Assembly: GCA_012861695.1 (NCBI GenBank)
Contig: JAAOOA010000028.1
Coordinates: 14,977,173 to 15,041,172, forward strand
DNA from: Trematomus loennbergii
Lineage: Eukaryota > Chordata > Actinopteri > Perciformes > Nototheniidae
DNA length: 64,000 nt
Reading direction: 5' to 3'
This document shows, piece after piece, positions 51,491 to 64,000 of this stretch (positions are counted from its first letter, which is position 1; each line of letters begins with the position of its first letter). The notes beneath the pieces were generated by a model. The model did no database searches. It saw nothing but the letters and a program-made list of their open reading frames with translations, and was not told the DNA's origin. Both the position numbers and the translations under genes were made by a program.

Positions 51491-52129
51491 TAAGTGGTGT
51501 CCCTTTCTGGTGGGACCGGGCCTTCATCAACGAGTGTGGATGTTTCCCTAGGCCACTGTCCCAAATGTTTGAACACATAACATTGGAACACTGTTTGGAG
51601 GGTGAATACAACTTAGAGAAGAAATCATACAGGTATAAGAAAGAGGCAGAGGGGAGGAGGATGGGAGATAAATTGCTTGTATTTTTGTTTAAATGGCTGG
51701 TGGGATACACAAAATGGAGCAACCTTTAACAGAATGGATTGACGGAGAACTGATTACTGATCTAAAAGAGAAAAAAAGAGAGATGCATGACATCAGAGTA
51801 TGACTTAATGATGGGGAAATAAAATACACGGAAACCGAAACAGAGGGAGGCAGAGGAACAGGAAGATTATTGTCTCCTCTGGGTGATGATTTTGCTGTTG
51901 TGATGACAGCCATTAACAGCAAAACAACACACTCCAGATGTGGTGCAATAATGGTGCAATCCCATGGCCAATGAAAACATGATGCAAATCCGGTTACTGT
52001 GACAAACAGACCGTGGAACTGCTGGTACCTCTGGGGTACTCTCCTTAACTCTACCAAACCAGCCAGGTTTTCATCTAATTGTAATGCAAATGTTAACCTC
52101 ATTTTCAAAAAATTTCCACTAGAATTTGT

Positions 52130-52793
52130 TTAAAGGGGACCTATCATGCAAAATGCACTTTTTGATGTCTTTTATACATAAATATGTGTCCCCGGTGTGT
52201 CAGGGAACTCACGCAGCGTCAGAAAATAAAACCCTCTCTTTTTTCCTCCGAACCCAAATCTCTAAAAACGGGGCTACAACGGATCCAGATTTGCGTCCGA
52301 TATGACGTAATATCGGAAATGTAGGCTGGCTTTACACCCACGGCCCTATGGTCGGTGTTTACATTAGCATCGCTAACACTCAGAGCTAACCTGTACTGGA
52401 GAGAGCATGTGTGTGAAGAAGCAGGAAATAAAAAGGAACTCACCTTGTGGTATAACCGGCAAGAGAGAAAGCCTTTGAGCTCCATACTGTTTCTGAAATA
52501 ATCCTTGATAATCCATGATATGGCGTTTCATCACCGCAGAATCTGCCGGTAGAATCTCCCGCATGAGCTCAGCCCCCTCCTTTTTTTTTATCAATTTTTT
52601 TTTTTTAAAGCTTTATACCCCAAATCAGCACTTTTGAAACAGGAAGTGAAATAGAGGGATATGAGGCATGGCTAGAATGGGTGATCTGTTTGGTATTTTG
52701 AGGAAAACACTTCATAGACATGTTTTTTATATATTTTTATATATCTGAGACCTATGCTATTGCCTAAAAATAGCATGATAGGTCCACTTTAAA
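52130..52793. mobile_element. non-autonomous DNA element, CCTATCATGC family
   Basis: The left terminus TTAAAGGGGACCTATCATGC and the right terminus GCATGATAGGTCCACTTTAA are inverted repeats. It is the compact, uninterrupted relative of the element at 36614-38585. Non-coding; superfamily not determined. Confidence 0.78.
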
Positions 52794-53623
52794 AGTAGAT
52801 TTTTTGGGGTACAGTTTTTTTCCACTATGTTTTACTTTAAAAAAAACTGTGTATGCTGCTTTAGCTTACTAAAATACCTACATTTAAAAAGAAATTCAGA
52901 ACCATCTCTCTCAACATAGCTAAAACGATCCACAGGAAGTAAAAAATGTTATGACTTTGGTCTTAGTTTTGTAGTTTTTGCCGTTGTTCCTAGCAGTTGT
53001 ACTGACAATGTAATATTCCATATCAAGTTAGAATGTAACTTGTTGTAAGCAAGTTATAAGCATGGAACGTTAAATAAAAAAGCAACATAAAGAAAGCAAC
53101 ATAAAGAAATTAAAGTAACATTTCATTTGGAGTATGCAAGTAACTTTATGTAAAAATAACTCAACGGTGATTTTGGTTTCACAAAAGGACACAAGTCACA
53201 TCAAATGATTTGATAATCCAGCTGCAATTAGCTGATTTCGATGTTATAACTGAAAGAAATCAGGGCCAACATTGCAAGAATGAATCAAGTTTTAATAAGC
53301 AGTCCTTTCACTTCTTCATCCCAAACTGTTGCATTACAACGAGACTACAACTCATAAATTAAAGCTAAAACCATTTTGGCTCCACACAACACAGATGCTG
53401 TGTCTGTCAGTGTTCCAGAAGTGCTGTAAAAGCTTCAGTTACATCATATTCACTTCAACATATCTGCTGAACTCAGCACACACATCCAAATGATTGGCAG
53501 TGACAGCCAAGGTGTGTGCGTGTGATGACCTCACCAGAACAGCATGTGTGTGTGTGAGGCTGCTGGTATTGATGTTCCACTGTGCTGCAGTCACATGTGA
53601 CTGCAGTGTCTTTTACCGTAACA

Positions 53624-53809
<186 letters not shown>

Positions 53810-54304
53810 AGATACAAATGCAGACCCATGCACTCAAGAATGCAAAAAACAATTCCCCAGACACACGCACACACACATATACACAGAGAGTACTTATTAA
53901 TGCAGTGGTCCCTCTCTCCTCTTCCCTCTCTCCCTCTCTCTCCCCTGTACCTCGCTCAAACACACGTACAGTGAAAGTACACACACTGCAGAGATGTGTT
54001 CTCATGCCTCAGCAAACACAGTTCCTTCCCGGCTTGAGTGAAACACTAGCAGACTGCGGTATAACTTTATTCTGCTTTCACTCTGACTAGACTTAAACCT
54101 GGGTGAAACCAAGGTCAGTCTAAAGTTATAAAAATCCTATCATGAAAACTGTGTGGATGGAAAATATCTGAAAGTAATTAGTTCATTTGCACTCTCTGAT
54201 AAAAGTAAAACATAATGAAATATTGCTTTAAAATGATTAAGAAATTCAAAAAAGTCAATGTTATTGAAAACTGTTTTGTAAAAATGTATAAGTTGAACAA
54301 AATT

Positions 54305-54340
54305 GGGGGTCACCGCTTAGCTCACTTGGTAGAGCTTACA
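54305..54340 (+). repeat. short tRNA-derived SINE head fragment
   Basis: GCTTAGCTCACTTGGTAGAG resembles a tRNA D-arm and A-box region (consensus TRGCNNAGTNGG, one mismatch). No B-box or tRNA fold follows, so it is a truncated SINE-like relic or chance, not a tRNA gene. Confidence 0.4.
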
Positions 54341-56705
54341 GATCAAATCATCTCTTCTATCTCCTCCTTTTAAATCTAGTAAAATGAATAATGTGTTCCT
54401 TTAGTGAAATATGTGACTTACAGTAATACCTCACTTTAAACATTTAACAAGACAATCAAACCAGAAAGAAATTGACCTTTGTAATTCAATATGTTATTCA
54501 TAATGATGCCAGTTGTGTGACTATTCTCTATCATATGATAGACAACTTGGGATTAACAGATCTTTATGACCCTTTTAAAAATATATGTGACCGGTTAAAT
54601 CTTAGAAAAGGAAACTGCTTGATTTTTTTCAAAGGTCAATAAAGTACGTAGGGATACAAAATGGGCAGGACTAAAGGTTTGCCCTTACTGACATTGAGGA
54701 TGGATGAGATGTTGGTTTTCCATTCATTTCAAATAGCAGAAGTCAGTTTTATGAAGTCAAAAAATAAAATGAAAGGAAAAGCAAAACACTTCACACTACA
54801 GAATAAATAAGATAAAGATGAATAAGTAACAAGACAAGATATGTAGAAATTCTAGTTCATTACCATGAATAGAAAAACAACACAAAATAGAAAGACAGAT
54901 GATGTGAAAATAAAAAGAAATAGAAAGAGTGTCTGGGATTTATGAAAAAATAAAGCAGAGGTTTAGCTGTTTTACTAGAGATGGGTGATCCTCCCTTGTC
55001 TCAAACAATAGATCTCATTGATTGGTAGTGGTTCTGACATGTACCCTGACCATCAGACTGAATATGTCAATATGTCAATCTAGCAAGTTATTACGTCAAA
55101 AATATTTGATATTAACAGATAACATTTCTCATGGAACTCATAAGACATTATTGTCACCCTCTCCGTCCCTACACACCGCCAAATCCTGCCTCTGTCACCC
55201 CTCTACAGAGAGAATATGTTCCTCCAAAACGTATTTGACATGTCTTTTTATGGGAAAGTAACTTTTAGGAGACCAGTCCTCCAGTATATAACCTGCGCAT
55301 TTCCACTCATTCCCTTCATCAAAGTAGCACTGTTGTTCGTTCAAGCCTCCAGGACCCTATTCTGACCCAGTCCCGGAGGTAGTACCTGCCTCCTGTAAGC
55401 CTTTATTTCTCAAATAAATGATATACCTTTCCTTTGGCAATAAATCATTGAAATGTCCCTGTTGCCATGTTTGTCTGCATTGGGTTCCATCCCTCGTTGC
55501 TTGTGCAATGTATTAGTCATTAAAAGTGGACAGTAGGCATCCTTGAGTTAACCAACTTAATATCTGAGCATGTATCAGATGATTACTGACAGAGTTACAT
55601 ATCGCGGCTGTGCAATCCATTATCTGGGTATCAGGGTTATTCCAGGTTTGAATTGGTTATCACAATGATATCACGATGACTCCAGACACTCTGGTTGGAT
55701 ATTCAGGTGAATTAAGCTATTCATGAATATGGTTGCCTTAAGCCTCTAGCCTGAGACAGGGATGAGGACGAGCTACACACCCTCCAGTCTTTTTTCATCT
55801 CTCAAAGCTGTAGTCTTCAGCACTAACCAACGCTGACTCAAGTGACATTACTTTAAGACATTATGACAAGGACAGACATGGCTAAATTAACAAGGACCAT
55901 CAAGAGCACCACAGAGGGACTCTGTTGAACTTTGTGTAGCATCCAATAGAAAGAGTCAAAGGTTATCAATCAGTAGAAAGTTGAAAAGATCAAGGACATC
56001 AGACAATATATAATGAGAAACCAATGGGCCTAGAATTTATCCTTGAGGGGTCCCACATCAAGGTTAATATCCTATGACATGAGGGTCTGTGGTGCATTAG
56101 GAATCTGATTGACGGCCTATGATATGAAAACATTTGTGACGCCCTGTGGTAAAACATCTGTTGTCCACACACAGTGTCTCTAACACCCATATGGCACTTT
56201 CAAAATTTAGCCTAAAGACCAATATAGTTACCAGTATTTTATATAGTCACACAAACGCACAAACAGCCAGAGGATGTGTGCCTGCTTACGGTGATCATCA
56301 TCATACCAGCTGGGCATGGGTATGTCACACATTGCATGTGAGAGAGGATACGACAGGCTGGTGGTTTATCATAAAGGATTCAGAAATAATGCACGCACTT
56401 CTGGCCGATGTGCCACCTCCATTTAGCAGCAATATATCAAACTAATCAGCAACCAGCCCTGCCAATTTATTACCATGATGAATCTGGAATTGGTAATGTA
56501 TGCATGAAATTCTGATAGGCAACTTGACATCTTTAAATGTCACATTAATGTTTCAAAATACTGGAAAGTTATAATAATTGAATTTACAACTGCTTCTTCA
56601 GAGTTTTAATCATAAGTTAAGTTTCCTCATCTTTAGGAGTATTACTCACCTTTATCAAATGTCATGTAACGTCTTTGGATGAAGTGCTATCAAACTGTTG
56701 TTCCC

Positions 56706-57060
56706 TTAACACTAGAACCGCCAACGGGGTCAATTTGACCCCGAGCTGTTTTATATTTGATGTAACTTTTTTTCAATAAAATATTAAAGTCTCCCAGTCC
56801 GTGACTTTTCCTGAAAGTGTGTTATGTACCACCCTCTGTTGTTAAAAATTGTCAATATGAAGTCAGATTGAAGAAATCACCCAAAAAATTGCCATTTATA
56901 CCTATTTCCGCCAAGCGGGTCATATTGACCCCACCCCTTTTCATATAAACATGACGTGTTGCTATAGCAACGCCTTTTGTCTACTGCGGTTCCTCCTTAT
57001 AGATTGAGAGATAGATTGAGAGAGAGAGAGATAGATGGATAGATATATTGATAGATAGTT

Positions 57061-57099
<39 letters not shown>

Positions 57100-57421
57100 C
57101 AGTCTGTAGTGAAGGAGTGTGCTCCCGCTCACGGGAGACTGCTCGCACTGCGCTCCGCAGCAAACAGCTGTGGGGCGAGTTGAAAGTACGTTATGCTGGC
57201 CGCGGTGTCTAAATAATGCTTCCGGCCCAGCGGGCCATTTATAATGTCGAGCCCTGAGAGTCCACAGATTATATTGGTATACGTTTCATCCCTGTGCGAT
57301 CAAAACTCTCTGTTCAATAAAAGAACATTTTACCTTGAAAATCAATGCATTCTAATAGCGGGTCAATTTGACGCAGGTGGCGGTTTTAGGTATAAAAAAT
57401 CTCTGGCGGTTCTAGTGTTAA
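56706..57421. mobile_element. piggyBac-like MITE (TTAA, CACTAGAACCGCCA ends)
   Basis: TTAA abuts both ends (56706-56709 and 57418-57421). The termini CACTAGAACCGCCA and TGGCGGTTCTAGTG are perfect inverted repeats. GGGTCAATTTGAC motifs recur near both ends. It is 716 bases and includes a GATA/GA simple repeat (57001-57097). No transposase. Confidence 0.85.
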
Positions 57422-57825
57422 GCTCTGTTGTTATTTAAAAACTGACAGCTATATACAGTCTCACATTAAACTCATTGTACCACACTGTGCCACTGGCTGG
57501 GAGCTGATTGTGTGTGTTTGTGTGTGTTGATGGTAATGATGCTTATACAGCACTGTCTCCAGGCTGACACAGCGCAACAATGACAGAGAGATAGAAAGAC
57601 CACATCAGCGAATAGAAGTGAGACCAGAGGAAAAATTAAGCACCAAAATAAAAAGCAATAAGTGAAAACAATGAAGATATAATGAGTCAAGATAAGGCCT
57701 GAAAAACACAAGAGAAACGCAGGAGAAATAAAGAGAGCTTGAGAAATAGCGACGTAGTGAGACACTCAGTTAACTTAAGTCTAGACAGGGTTGGCCCAAG
57801 TGACAAGGCAATTACACTTTATATA

Positions 57826-57870
57826 TCACACACACGCACGCACGCACGCGCTCACGCACGCTCACACACG

Positions 57871-57937
<67 letters not shown>

Positions 57938-57982
57938 ACAGACACACAGACACACAGACACACAGACACACAGACAGACACA
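57826..57982. repeat. compound (CA)n and CAGACACA microsatellite
   Basis: ACGC-rich start, then pure CA, then CAGACACA units to about 57982. Confidence 0.95.
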
Positions 57983-59381
57983 GATCCCTGATGGCCCTGA
58001 TACATAGAGTAGTCTAAGGAGCTTGTAGTGTCTGTATTTTGTGCAGTGATACTAACAGAAGAAAAAAAGTCCATTATTATCATCGGACTGCTATTGATAA
58101 CGAGTATTAAAATCACATGATCTACTAATTTTACATGTTTTAATATGCAGTACCCTACGTTGTTGAAAACAACATTAATTATTAACAAATCTTGTTTCTA
58201 TGGTATAACATCTCAGGAGAAAGCCATTGTATTGCAGTGCGTGTTAAACTCAGAATCAATAAATGATCACTGCATTAGTACAATTGTTAACAATAACAAC
58301 TGTCTTTTGGTCAAAGCAGGGGTGGGAAATAAATGGAATTTAAATTTCATGTACAATTTTGGCAAACAAGATAATCAAGATTATTCGATTAGTTTTGCTA
58401 GGTTATGCTCATATTTTGCTCATTTCCTTGCAACCAACGGCTCTATGATTGAAGGGGGTTACTAAAGTGAAGTATCCTATCTGTTTGATAGTTTTTCTGA
58501 GCTAACGTTAGCTCACAAAGCTAAAAGGTTTGCTTGTCACTTATTATAACTATTAAGAGGGAGATACGTTTTCAGATGTGACAAAAAACACAAATTTATT
58601 ATCATCTCCAGCTTGCTTTCGTGTTTTAATATTTTATAAAGTTGGCCATTGAATGAATAAAGCAATTCAAAGGGGACCTTACTCAAGGGTACCAGCCCAC
58701 AGAGGAAAGAAAGCAACTACATTTCATCATTCTCTCAATAGAAAAAAAAAACTAGTGTTGTTCCTTGTTGGCACAAATGACCCCCCTCCCTTGAGGTTTG
58801 AACAAACCCCCTCTATATATTAATCCATGTCTCTGTGTCTCTACAGGGCTTTTGTGTCTGCTCTATTTAACTCCCCAGCTCTGGACTGCTCTCCTTTCCT
58901 CAAATCCTCCAGTAGTCTCTTATCTTTATTGCTTCTTTCCTAATCTCCCAGCTCTACACTTTATTTCTACCAGTCATCCATCTTTTGTTCACTTCATCTG
59001 TAAAAGTCAGAATGTTTATGCAGAGCTTATTTTATAAAGCTACAACATGTCAGGCACTTTTACAAGCAACTAATGAAGCTTAGTAAAAGTTCAGTAATAA
59101 AGACTCATTATCTGTCTCTTGTTTTGATCTAATCAGCTGATGGGTGTTTACTCTTTCAAGCTAAACCAATCAGATGTTGCCAAATTATCCCTGAGCCAAT
59201 GATAACGTTCCTGTCAAACTGGTAAGATGACCCTTCACATTTTACACTTCTGACAAACACATATTTCCCTAATGCTGCTGACAGAAAATAAGACAGAATG
59301 TAAAAAACCTATGAAATTACTACTTTATTCCTTCAGAAAAGAGCCTCAAGAGAGAAGTCTGTTGACTCATCTCGAGCAATA

Positions 59382-60726
59382 GAGTGGTGCAGTGACGAGT
59401 CCTAAAACCCGGAAGTGAGTTAGCATTTTACCACGTCCGGTTCCCTCGTCTCAGAGTCAATGGGATTTCTCCATAGGATTTTGGAAAATAGCTTGAAATA
59501 AGGTCTGTGGTTGACACAAATTTAAGAGACAGATCACATTTTGTTCTACGACATTAAATACATCAGCAGTGACCCCACTGGTGATTTTTTCTTTTTTCTT
59601 TTATCATAAATTTTTTATTGCAACATCTTCAATTTACAACACAGTACAAAAGACAATTCAGGTTGCACAACATTTTGGATAAATTAAATCCCATCCCTCT
59701 ATCCTACATCCCACCCACCCACTCCATCGCCCAACCCCCCACCAACCACCATCCACCAGGGCAACAACATCCCTCAGGGATAGCATTCTTATTTGTTCAG
59801 GAGCTCCTTTAAGTTAGATATCAGATCTGTCCATATTAAAATTGTATCAGGTTTTGCATCGTTGATTCTCGCAGAGGACAGTTCAAGGTAAGAAATGTTC
59901 AAAAAACTCTGAAGCCAGTGAGAACTTGAAATATCGTGAGGAGGTTTCCAACGTTGGACTATAATCTTTTTAGCTGCAGTCAAGCCTGTTAGCCAGATTT
60001 TGCGATTTTTCCCCGTAAGGGAAAGGTGAGATTCATCATTTAGAAGATGTACAGCAGGTTCCATTGGTAATCTTAACCCTATTAAATCTGTAAGGGTACT
60101 AATAACCTTCCTCCAAAAGTGTAATACTCCTGGACACTCCCATACAACATGTAAGAAAGAGCCAATGGTTCCCGGGTGACAAAATGAACAATAAGGGTCA
60201 GCCCATTGGTGATTTTTGAAGAGTTTACGTGTCTGAAAAACGATGGTTGTTAACAAGTGGCTGAATAGGACTATAGAAGTTGTCGAGGACGTTGTACGTC
60301 ATTACGCCAAACACGTAAACACTCTAAGTTGGTTTGCCCTGTTCTGCTTGAAAGCAAGTACCTGCGCTCTTGCAAACTGTTAAAACAAACGCTTTAACTT
60401 GTACAATTTTTAATCTGTATTTTTGAATATGGATCTTAAGTTGGCGTGACGTTGAAGTCGTGCGACCCTGCTGTGGTTCGTTTATAGCATAACGTTAGAA
60501 TTTTGCTTCTGGCGATTAGATTTATGATTCGAAAATTATAAAAGTAGGGTAGACATGTGGAGATTATCCGGTTGAACAAAACGTGCATTTATCAAACAGG
60601 TTCGTTTTCCACAGACCTTATTTCGAGCTATTTTCCAAAATCCTCTGGAGAGATCCCATTGCTTTTTTGTCGAGGAAACCCATGCGCAGCTTGCTTCCGG
60701 GTAAATACGTCATCCCTGCATCACTC
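59382..60726. mobile_element. long-TIR DNA element with TA target, split by L1
   Basis: The arm 59382-59515 is repeated inverted at about 60600-60726; both contain GATTTTGGAAAATAGCT and AATAAGGTCTGTGG (on opposite strands). TA flanks each end, which fits the Tc1/mariner group, although the long arms and lack of transposase leave the family open. An L1 fragment occupies 59590-60203. Confidence 0.7.
59590..60203 (-). mobile_element. L1-like LINE 3' fragment with target duplication
   Basis: On the minus strand it encodes the end of an L1/Tx1-type reverse transcriptase protein, with a CCHC-like knuckle (WADPYCSFCHPGTIGSFLH, then VVWEC), followed by AATAAA and an A-rich tail at 59583-59635. A duplicated target, CCA(C/T)TGGTGATTTTT, is seen at 59575-59589 and 60203-60217. 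It is 5'-truncated, in the same orientation as map4, and lies inside the long-TIR element. The open frame read into the flank up to 60256 is chance. Confidence 0.78.
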
Positions 60727-61266
60727 TATATGGATATCAAAACAGTTTCATAATCTTTGAATGGCTCTTGATAAACTTTCTTGAGTCTGAGAAATGACCA
60801 ATATGAGTTTGTAGTGATGTTATCAGGGTTATCCCAGCTGAGCCTTGGAGACCACAATATATTTTATACAGCAAGCTGTTTAATGAAAAGATTTTGTTAT
60901 TGTGCTGTAATGGGGCTTTGAAAGTTGAACCTTTCTATAGACGAAAGGATCAGGATGTATTGATCTCTGCTGCTTCAATTTGAATCATAAAAAAATATAA
61001 CTAAGGTGTATTACATTAGTTATATTTTTGAATTCATAAGACATGGTTTTATCCTTTAAGAGAGCTAAGGACACAAACAGTGCAATGCAGTTTTATTTTA
61101 CCCAGACGACTTAAATTCAAAACCAGTGACTCTTGTAAATGCCCACAAGCCAACTCAACTCTCACTCCCTCCTGAAAAGAGGACATCCCTAGAGGGATCA
61201 ACATCACATCCATGAAAAGCATCACTTCCTCTTCACATCTTTGCTCTAACGCTCACAGCGACTCAC

Positions 61267-61466
61267 CACTCTTGGTGTCCTTTCCATCCAGTAAGGGTCG
61301 GTAGTCGCTCTTGGAGACCGTCTCTCCCACCTTGTCATCATAGCTCTCTTTCTCCAGTGAAGCCACAAAGTCCCTCTTCATTAGGGCCTCAGCAGGGGCC
61401 CCACCTGGGACCCCACCTCCACCCCCACCCAGAGCATCTCGCAGGCTCAGGTCCATAGTCCTGTTA
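61267..61466 (-). CDS. map4: map4 first coding exon (N-terminus)
   Basis: The ATG is at 61456-61454, ten bases after a strong acceptor (ttttctctccatag), so this exon carries a little 5' untranslated sequence. It encodes 63 codons plus one base and ends at the donor GTGAGTCGC (phase 1). The peptide starts MDLSLRDAL, continues through a Gly-rich insert, then KRDFVASLEKESYDDKV, GETVSKSDYRPLLD and GKDTKSG. Mammalian MAP4 has the same order (MADLSLADAL, KRDF, DD.VGETV.K.DY.PLLD), and this is the clearest identification in the window. The seven-Gly run and GGAPAEA insert replace the mammalian EPSPDIEGE segment. This is the acidic tip of the projection domain, away from the microtubule-binding end. 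Confidence 0.9.
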
Positions 61467-64000
61467 CTATGGAGAGAAAAAGGAGAGGTGTGATTACATT
61501 TATTATTTGTTTATGACTGCCTCTTTTTTGCTGTCTTTATAGTCGTATTTCCTGTTCGTCATAAATAAAACTGCACCCTCTTCGTTTCAATGATCATCAT
61601 TCATACAGTATGCGACTGACCTCTTACATCTTTTGCAAGCTTGTCGATTCAGGTGAGAGTGCAAACTATTTCTAGACAGATTGCAGATGCAGGATGATAA
61701 CAGAAACTGAAGTGTGTGATACGTTTCTTTACCCTGTGCTTTAGCTGTTCTACATACAGTATGTCCTCTCTCTCAATAGAGGTACATGCTTGATTGTGGA
61801 ATACCGATCTAAGGGAGAGTCGAAGGGATAATAACTATTGAAACTTTTGTGGATTTCAATTAATTCATTATTTCAATGAAAATAGAAAAACTGAACCAAC
61901 TACCTCTCTTTACTAAAGCTACTAAGATATATGATACGATAATACTTCAATGGTCAGATCAAGTCTGAAAGTTGACTTGCATCACAGCAGCTCCATTTGC
62001 AACATCAACATGGAGAAATATCAAGACACAATACATGAAAAATCACTGATAGAAACATGCTCAAAGACCCTTTAGCGTGCATTTGATCTGGGATTTAGCT
62101 CTGTATTTACTGTTAAGATTGACTGATGCACAAAGGAGTGCTTCAGCCTGACTTTATTGAATCGTGGGACCCTGTATCTTTGATAAGATGGTAGCAGTTC
62201 ATATTTGCTGTTCAGAACATGGTTTGGGTCAGAGATGATGTTGTTGGACAGCCTCATTAGGTTGTTATGATAGGATGACTCATAAAGTCTCTTTATATAC
62301 CTGCAAAACAAAAGTTATTTTCTACTGTCTTGGCGCTCATCTTGATATTATAGCAGCTGTTTAACACAATACAAAGATAAATAAAAAATGGCCCCTAAAT
62401 AAGTAATGCAAAAGCAAACCATAAATCCTTTGTCTATCTCGAGTCTCTGCATGTTTTTTTTCCCATTAACCTTGTTTTTCAGCCTGGATTCTGGAGTGTT
62501 AGCGCCTGGCAACAAGATGGTAATGTGTCCTCGCGCATTGACTTGCCGCTGTCAGGCATCAAGATGCCACCATTGTGTGGAGCGACACAGGAAACAATGG
62601 GTGCCAGTGTTTTGATGTGCGTCATACTCTGCAAGCGTGTGTTGCCAGCGGTTGCCAGTACGGCTGATTCTGCTACTAAACTAGAGGGGAAATATAAACA
62701 ATCTTTTATAATTCAGAACAGCTTGTCACTTAAATGAGCTGGTCCACCTTAAAAAGGTCCACTTCCTTACATAAGCTTGAGGTAAAGTGGTCAGTAGCTT
62801 CCGGGATTCCATTTTATCATAAGGTGGCAAGCAAGACTCATGGACTTAGCTTAGCATTTTTCATGTACAAATAAACCGTAAAACACACTGCACTGCCACT
62901 GCCACGTTCACAGCAATAACCTTAGTACTAATTTCCTATTTGATGTCACACCAGCTTGCTTTCCTACTGCACACTTGATAACATGTTAAAGTTAACTCTC
63001 GAAGACGTTTGCTACTTGTAACACATTTTGGATAGAAAACAACTTAAACATGTTTTCCTTTTTGTATTCCCTGATGCTTAGGCCCAGCGGGAATTGCAAT
63101 ACATTGGCAGAAAACCTAGAATAAGAGTGTGGACGTTATTAATATTGTGGTAACCACTGTCAAGTATCTTGTCTGTAATGACATTCAGTGCAATGCATAT
63201 GAAGTTCTTATAATAATTTCAGTTAGTAAGATACTGGACATTCACGTCAGGGTTTGAACAACGTATTGGTTAACTGACCCTTCTTCAGAGCAGGCTAGCT
63301 GTGCAGGTTACCATGGTGACTGACCCCAGTTCAACTTGAATCAGCTTATTGATACAAGCCCAAAGGCATCCAGCTAATTTGAAACCTTTTTGTCAGTAAA
63401 TGGACTGCAGTTAGTTTGAAGAGTACCTGATATGCTTTTTGGAGTTGTCCCTTTCCTGTAGTGTGTTCTTTAGGTTTGTGTGCATGTAAATGGTCTGCAA
63501 AGGCTAAAATCCAAAAGTTCCCTCCAGAGGGAGTTCCTCTCCCACTCTAAAAGTAGCGGTTACAACCCGTTTCGTTCTCGTGTAAACAGCGCCTAAGAGG
63601 CTGACCAATCACAACAGAACTGGCCATCTAACCAATCAGAGCACACTGGACTCTGGTTTAAGACAGAGGGTGAAAAGAGGTGCTGCATCACAGGCAGTAT
63701 GAGAAAGATAAAGAGCTTTTTGAAAATGAAAGCATGTAAACATTCACAGTAGAGGCACAAAATACTTGAAATTATTAACTTGAAAACTTATTATAATAAT
63801 AGGGCCTCTTTGAGTATGAAATACTTCAAATTTCAATTATTTTCCTCTCTGTAACTGACTGCTGCAAAACTAATGAGTCAACCTTCACACGTTGCATTAC
63901 ATTCTAGTAGTGTTTAGTGCTTCCAAGGGTAAAATAAAAAGAGGAAAGAAAAGTAACATAAACATAACTTTATCTAGAGAACTCAAAAATAGAGACCGAA
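61467..64000. other. sequence upstream of the first coding exon (intron 1, partial)
   Basis: A pyrimidine-rich acceptor directly precedes 61466 on the minus strand, so this is intron and the untranslated first exon with its promoter lies beyond 64000 or was not recognised. It contains one decayed LINE fragment (62072-62300). The rest is AT-rich. Confidence 0.65.
62072..62311 (-). pseudogene. non-LTR retrotransposon C-terminal fragment
   Basis: The minus-strand peptide includes SDPNHVLNSKYELLPS and RYRVPRFNKVRLKHSFV, which matches the conserved tail found after the reverse transcriptase in several fish LINEs (SGRRYRVP...SFVP). No reverse transcriptase core is left nearby. It lies in intron 1 of map4. 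I cannot assign the clade. Confidence 0.55.

Noticed and set aside
54305..54340. A tRNA gene
   Set aside because: An A-box-like stretch is present but there is no B-box, anticodon arm or acceptor stem; listed only as a possible SINE relic.

Overview
The window is vertebrate genomic DNA, almost certainly from a teleost fish. It is AT-rich and intron-dominated, with many (CA)n/(GT)n microsatellites and a fish-type repeat load (L2 and L1-like LINEs, hAT, piggyBac-like and Harbinger-like DNA elements). I see no prokaryotic gene organisation, CRISPR array, rRNA gene or intact tRNA gene.

One host gene explains essentially all recognisable exons: map4 (microtubule-associated protein 4, MAP2/tau/MAP4 family) on the minus strand. 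It starts with the ATG exon at 61466-61267, whose peptide resembles the vertebrate MAP4 N-terminus (MDLSL.DAL, KRDF.A.LE, DDKVGETV.K.DY.PLLD). It runs leftward to the exon at 1551-1311, which carries the first tau-type microtubule-binding repeat ([11 protein letters not shown]...[10 protein letters not shown]). Later repeats and the C-terminus lie beyond base 1, and the untranslated first exon lies upstream of 61466. In transcript order the exons are: 61466-61267 (N-terminus); 34783-34697, 34330-34253 and 33441-33211 (Gly/Met/Ser modules); 28453-27113 (446-codon Ser/Thr/Pro projection exon); 15345-13847 (about 500 codons, probably an alternative first exon); 7666-7311 (Lys/Glu-rich); 5870-5679, 4031-3947 and 2401-2324 (basic Pro-rich region); 1551-1311 (proline-rich end plus repeat 1). 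Without the 15.3-kb exon the chain sums to exactly 960 codons if one missing base is restored in the last exon.

The 15345-13847 exon is unusual. It begins with an in-context ATG, has purine-rich DNA instead of a pyrimidine tract before it, and has two perfect TGACGTCA sites plus a GTCACATGAC E-box upstream. I infer an internal promoter making a short MAP4 isoform. This exon shows two one-base losses and the repeat-1 exon one, all compatible with shortened homopolymers; assembly error is the first explanation, allele-specific damage the second.

The 26.5-kb intron between 61267 and 34783 is a transposon nest. From left to right: a three-layer DNA-transposon stack (36.6-38.6 kb); two related TTAA-flanked elements (38.9-40.1 and 40.6-46.0 kb), the second broken by a hAT-like element (itself containing another) and an L2 LINE; a decayed 3.76-kb hAT transposon with an 8-bp target duplication and a second hAT inside it (46.3-50.0 kb); a Harbinger-like MITE (50.7-51.5 kb); another copy of the outer 36.6-kb family (52.1-52.8 kb); a piggyBac-like MITE (56.7-57.4 kb); and a TA-flanked long-TIR element split by an L1 fragment (59.4-60.7 kb). 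No transposase or reverse transcriptase is intact. I find no convincing undescribed system; the best leads are the inferred internal promoter, the phase-1 module exons and the nested insertions.
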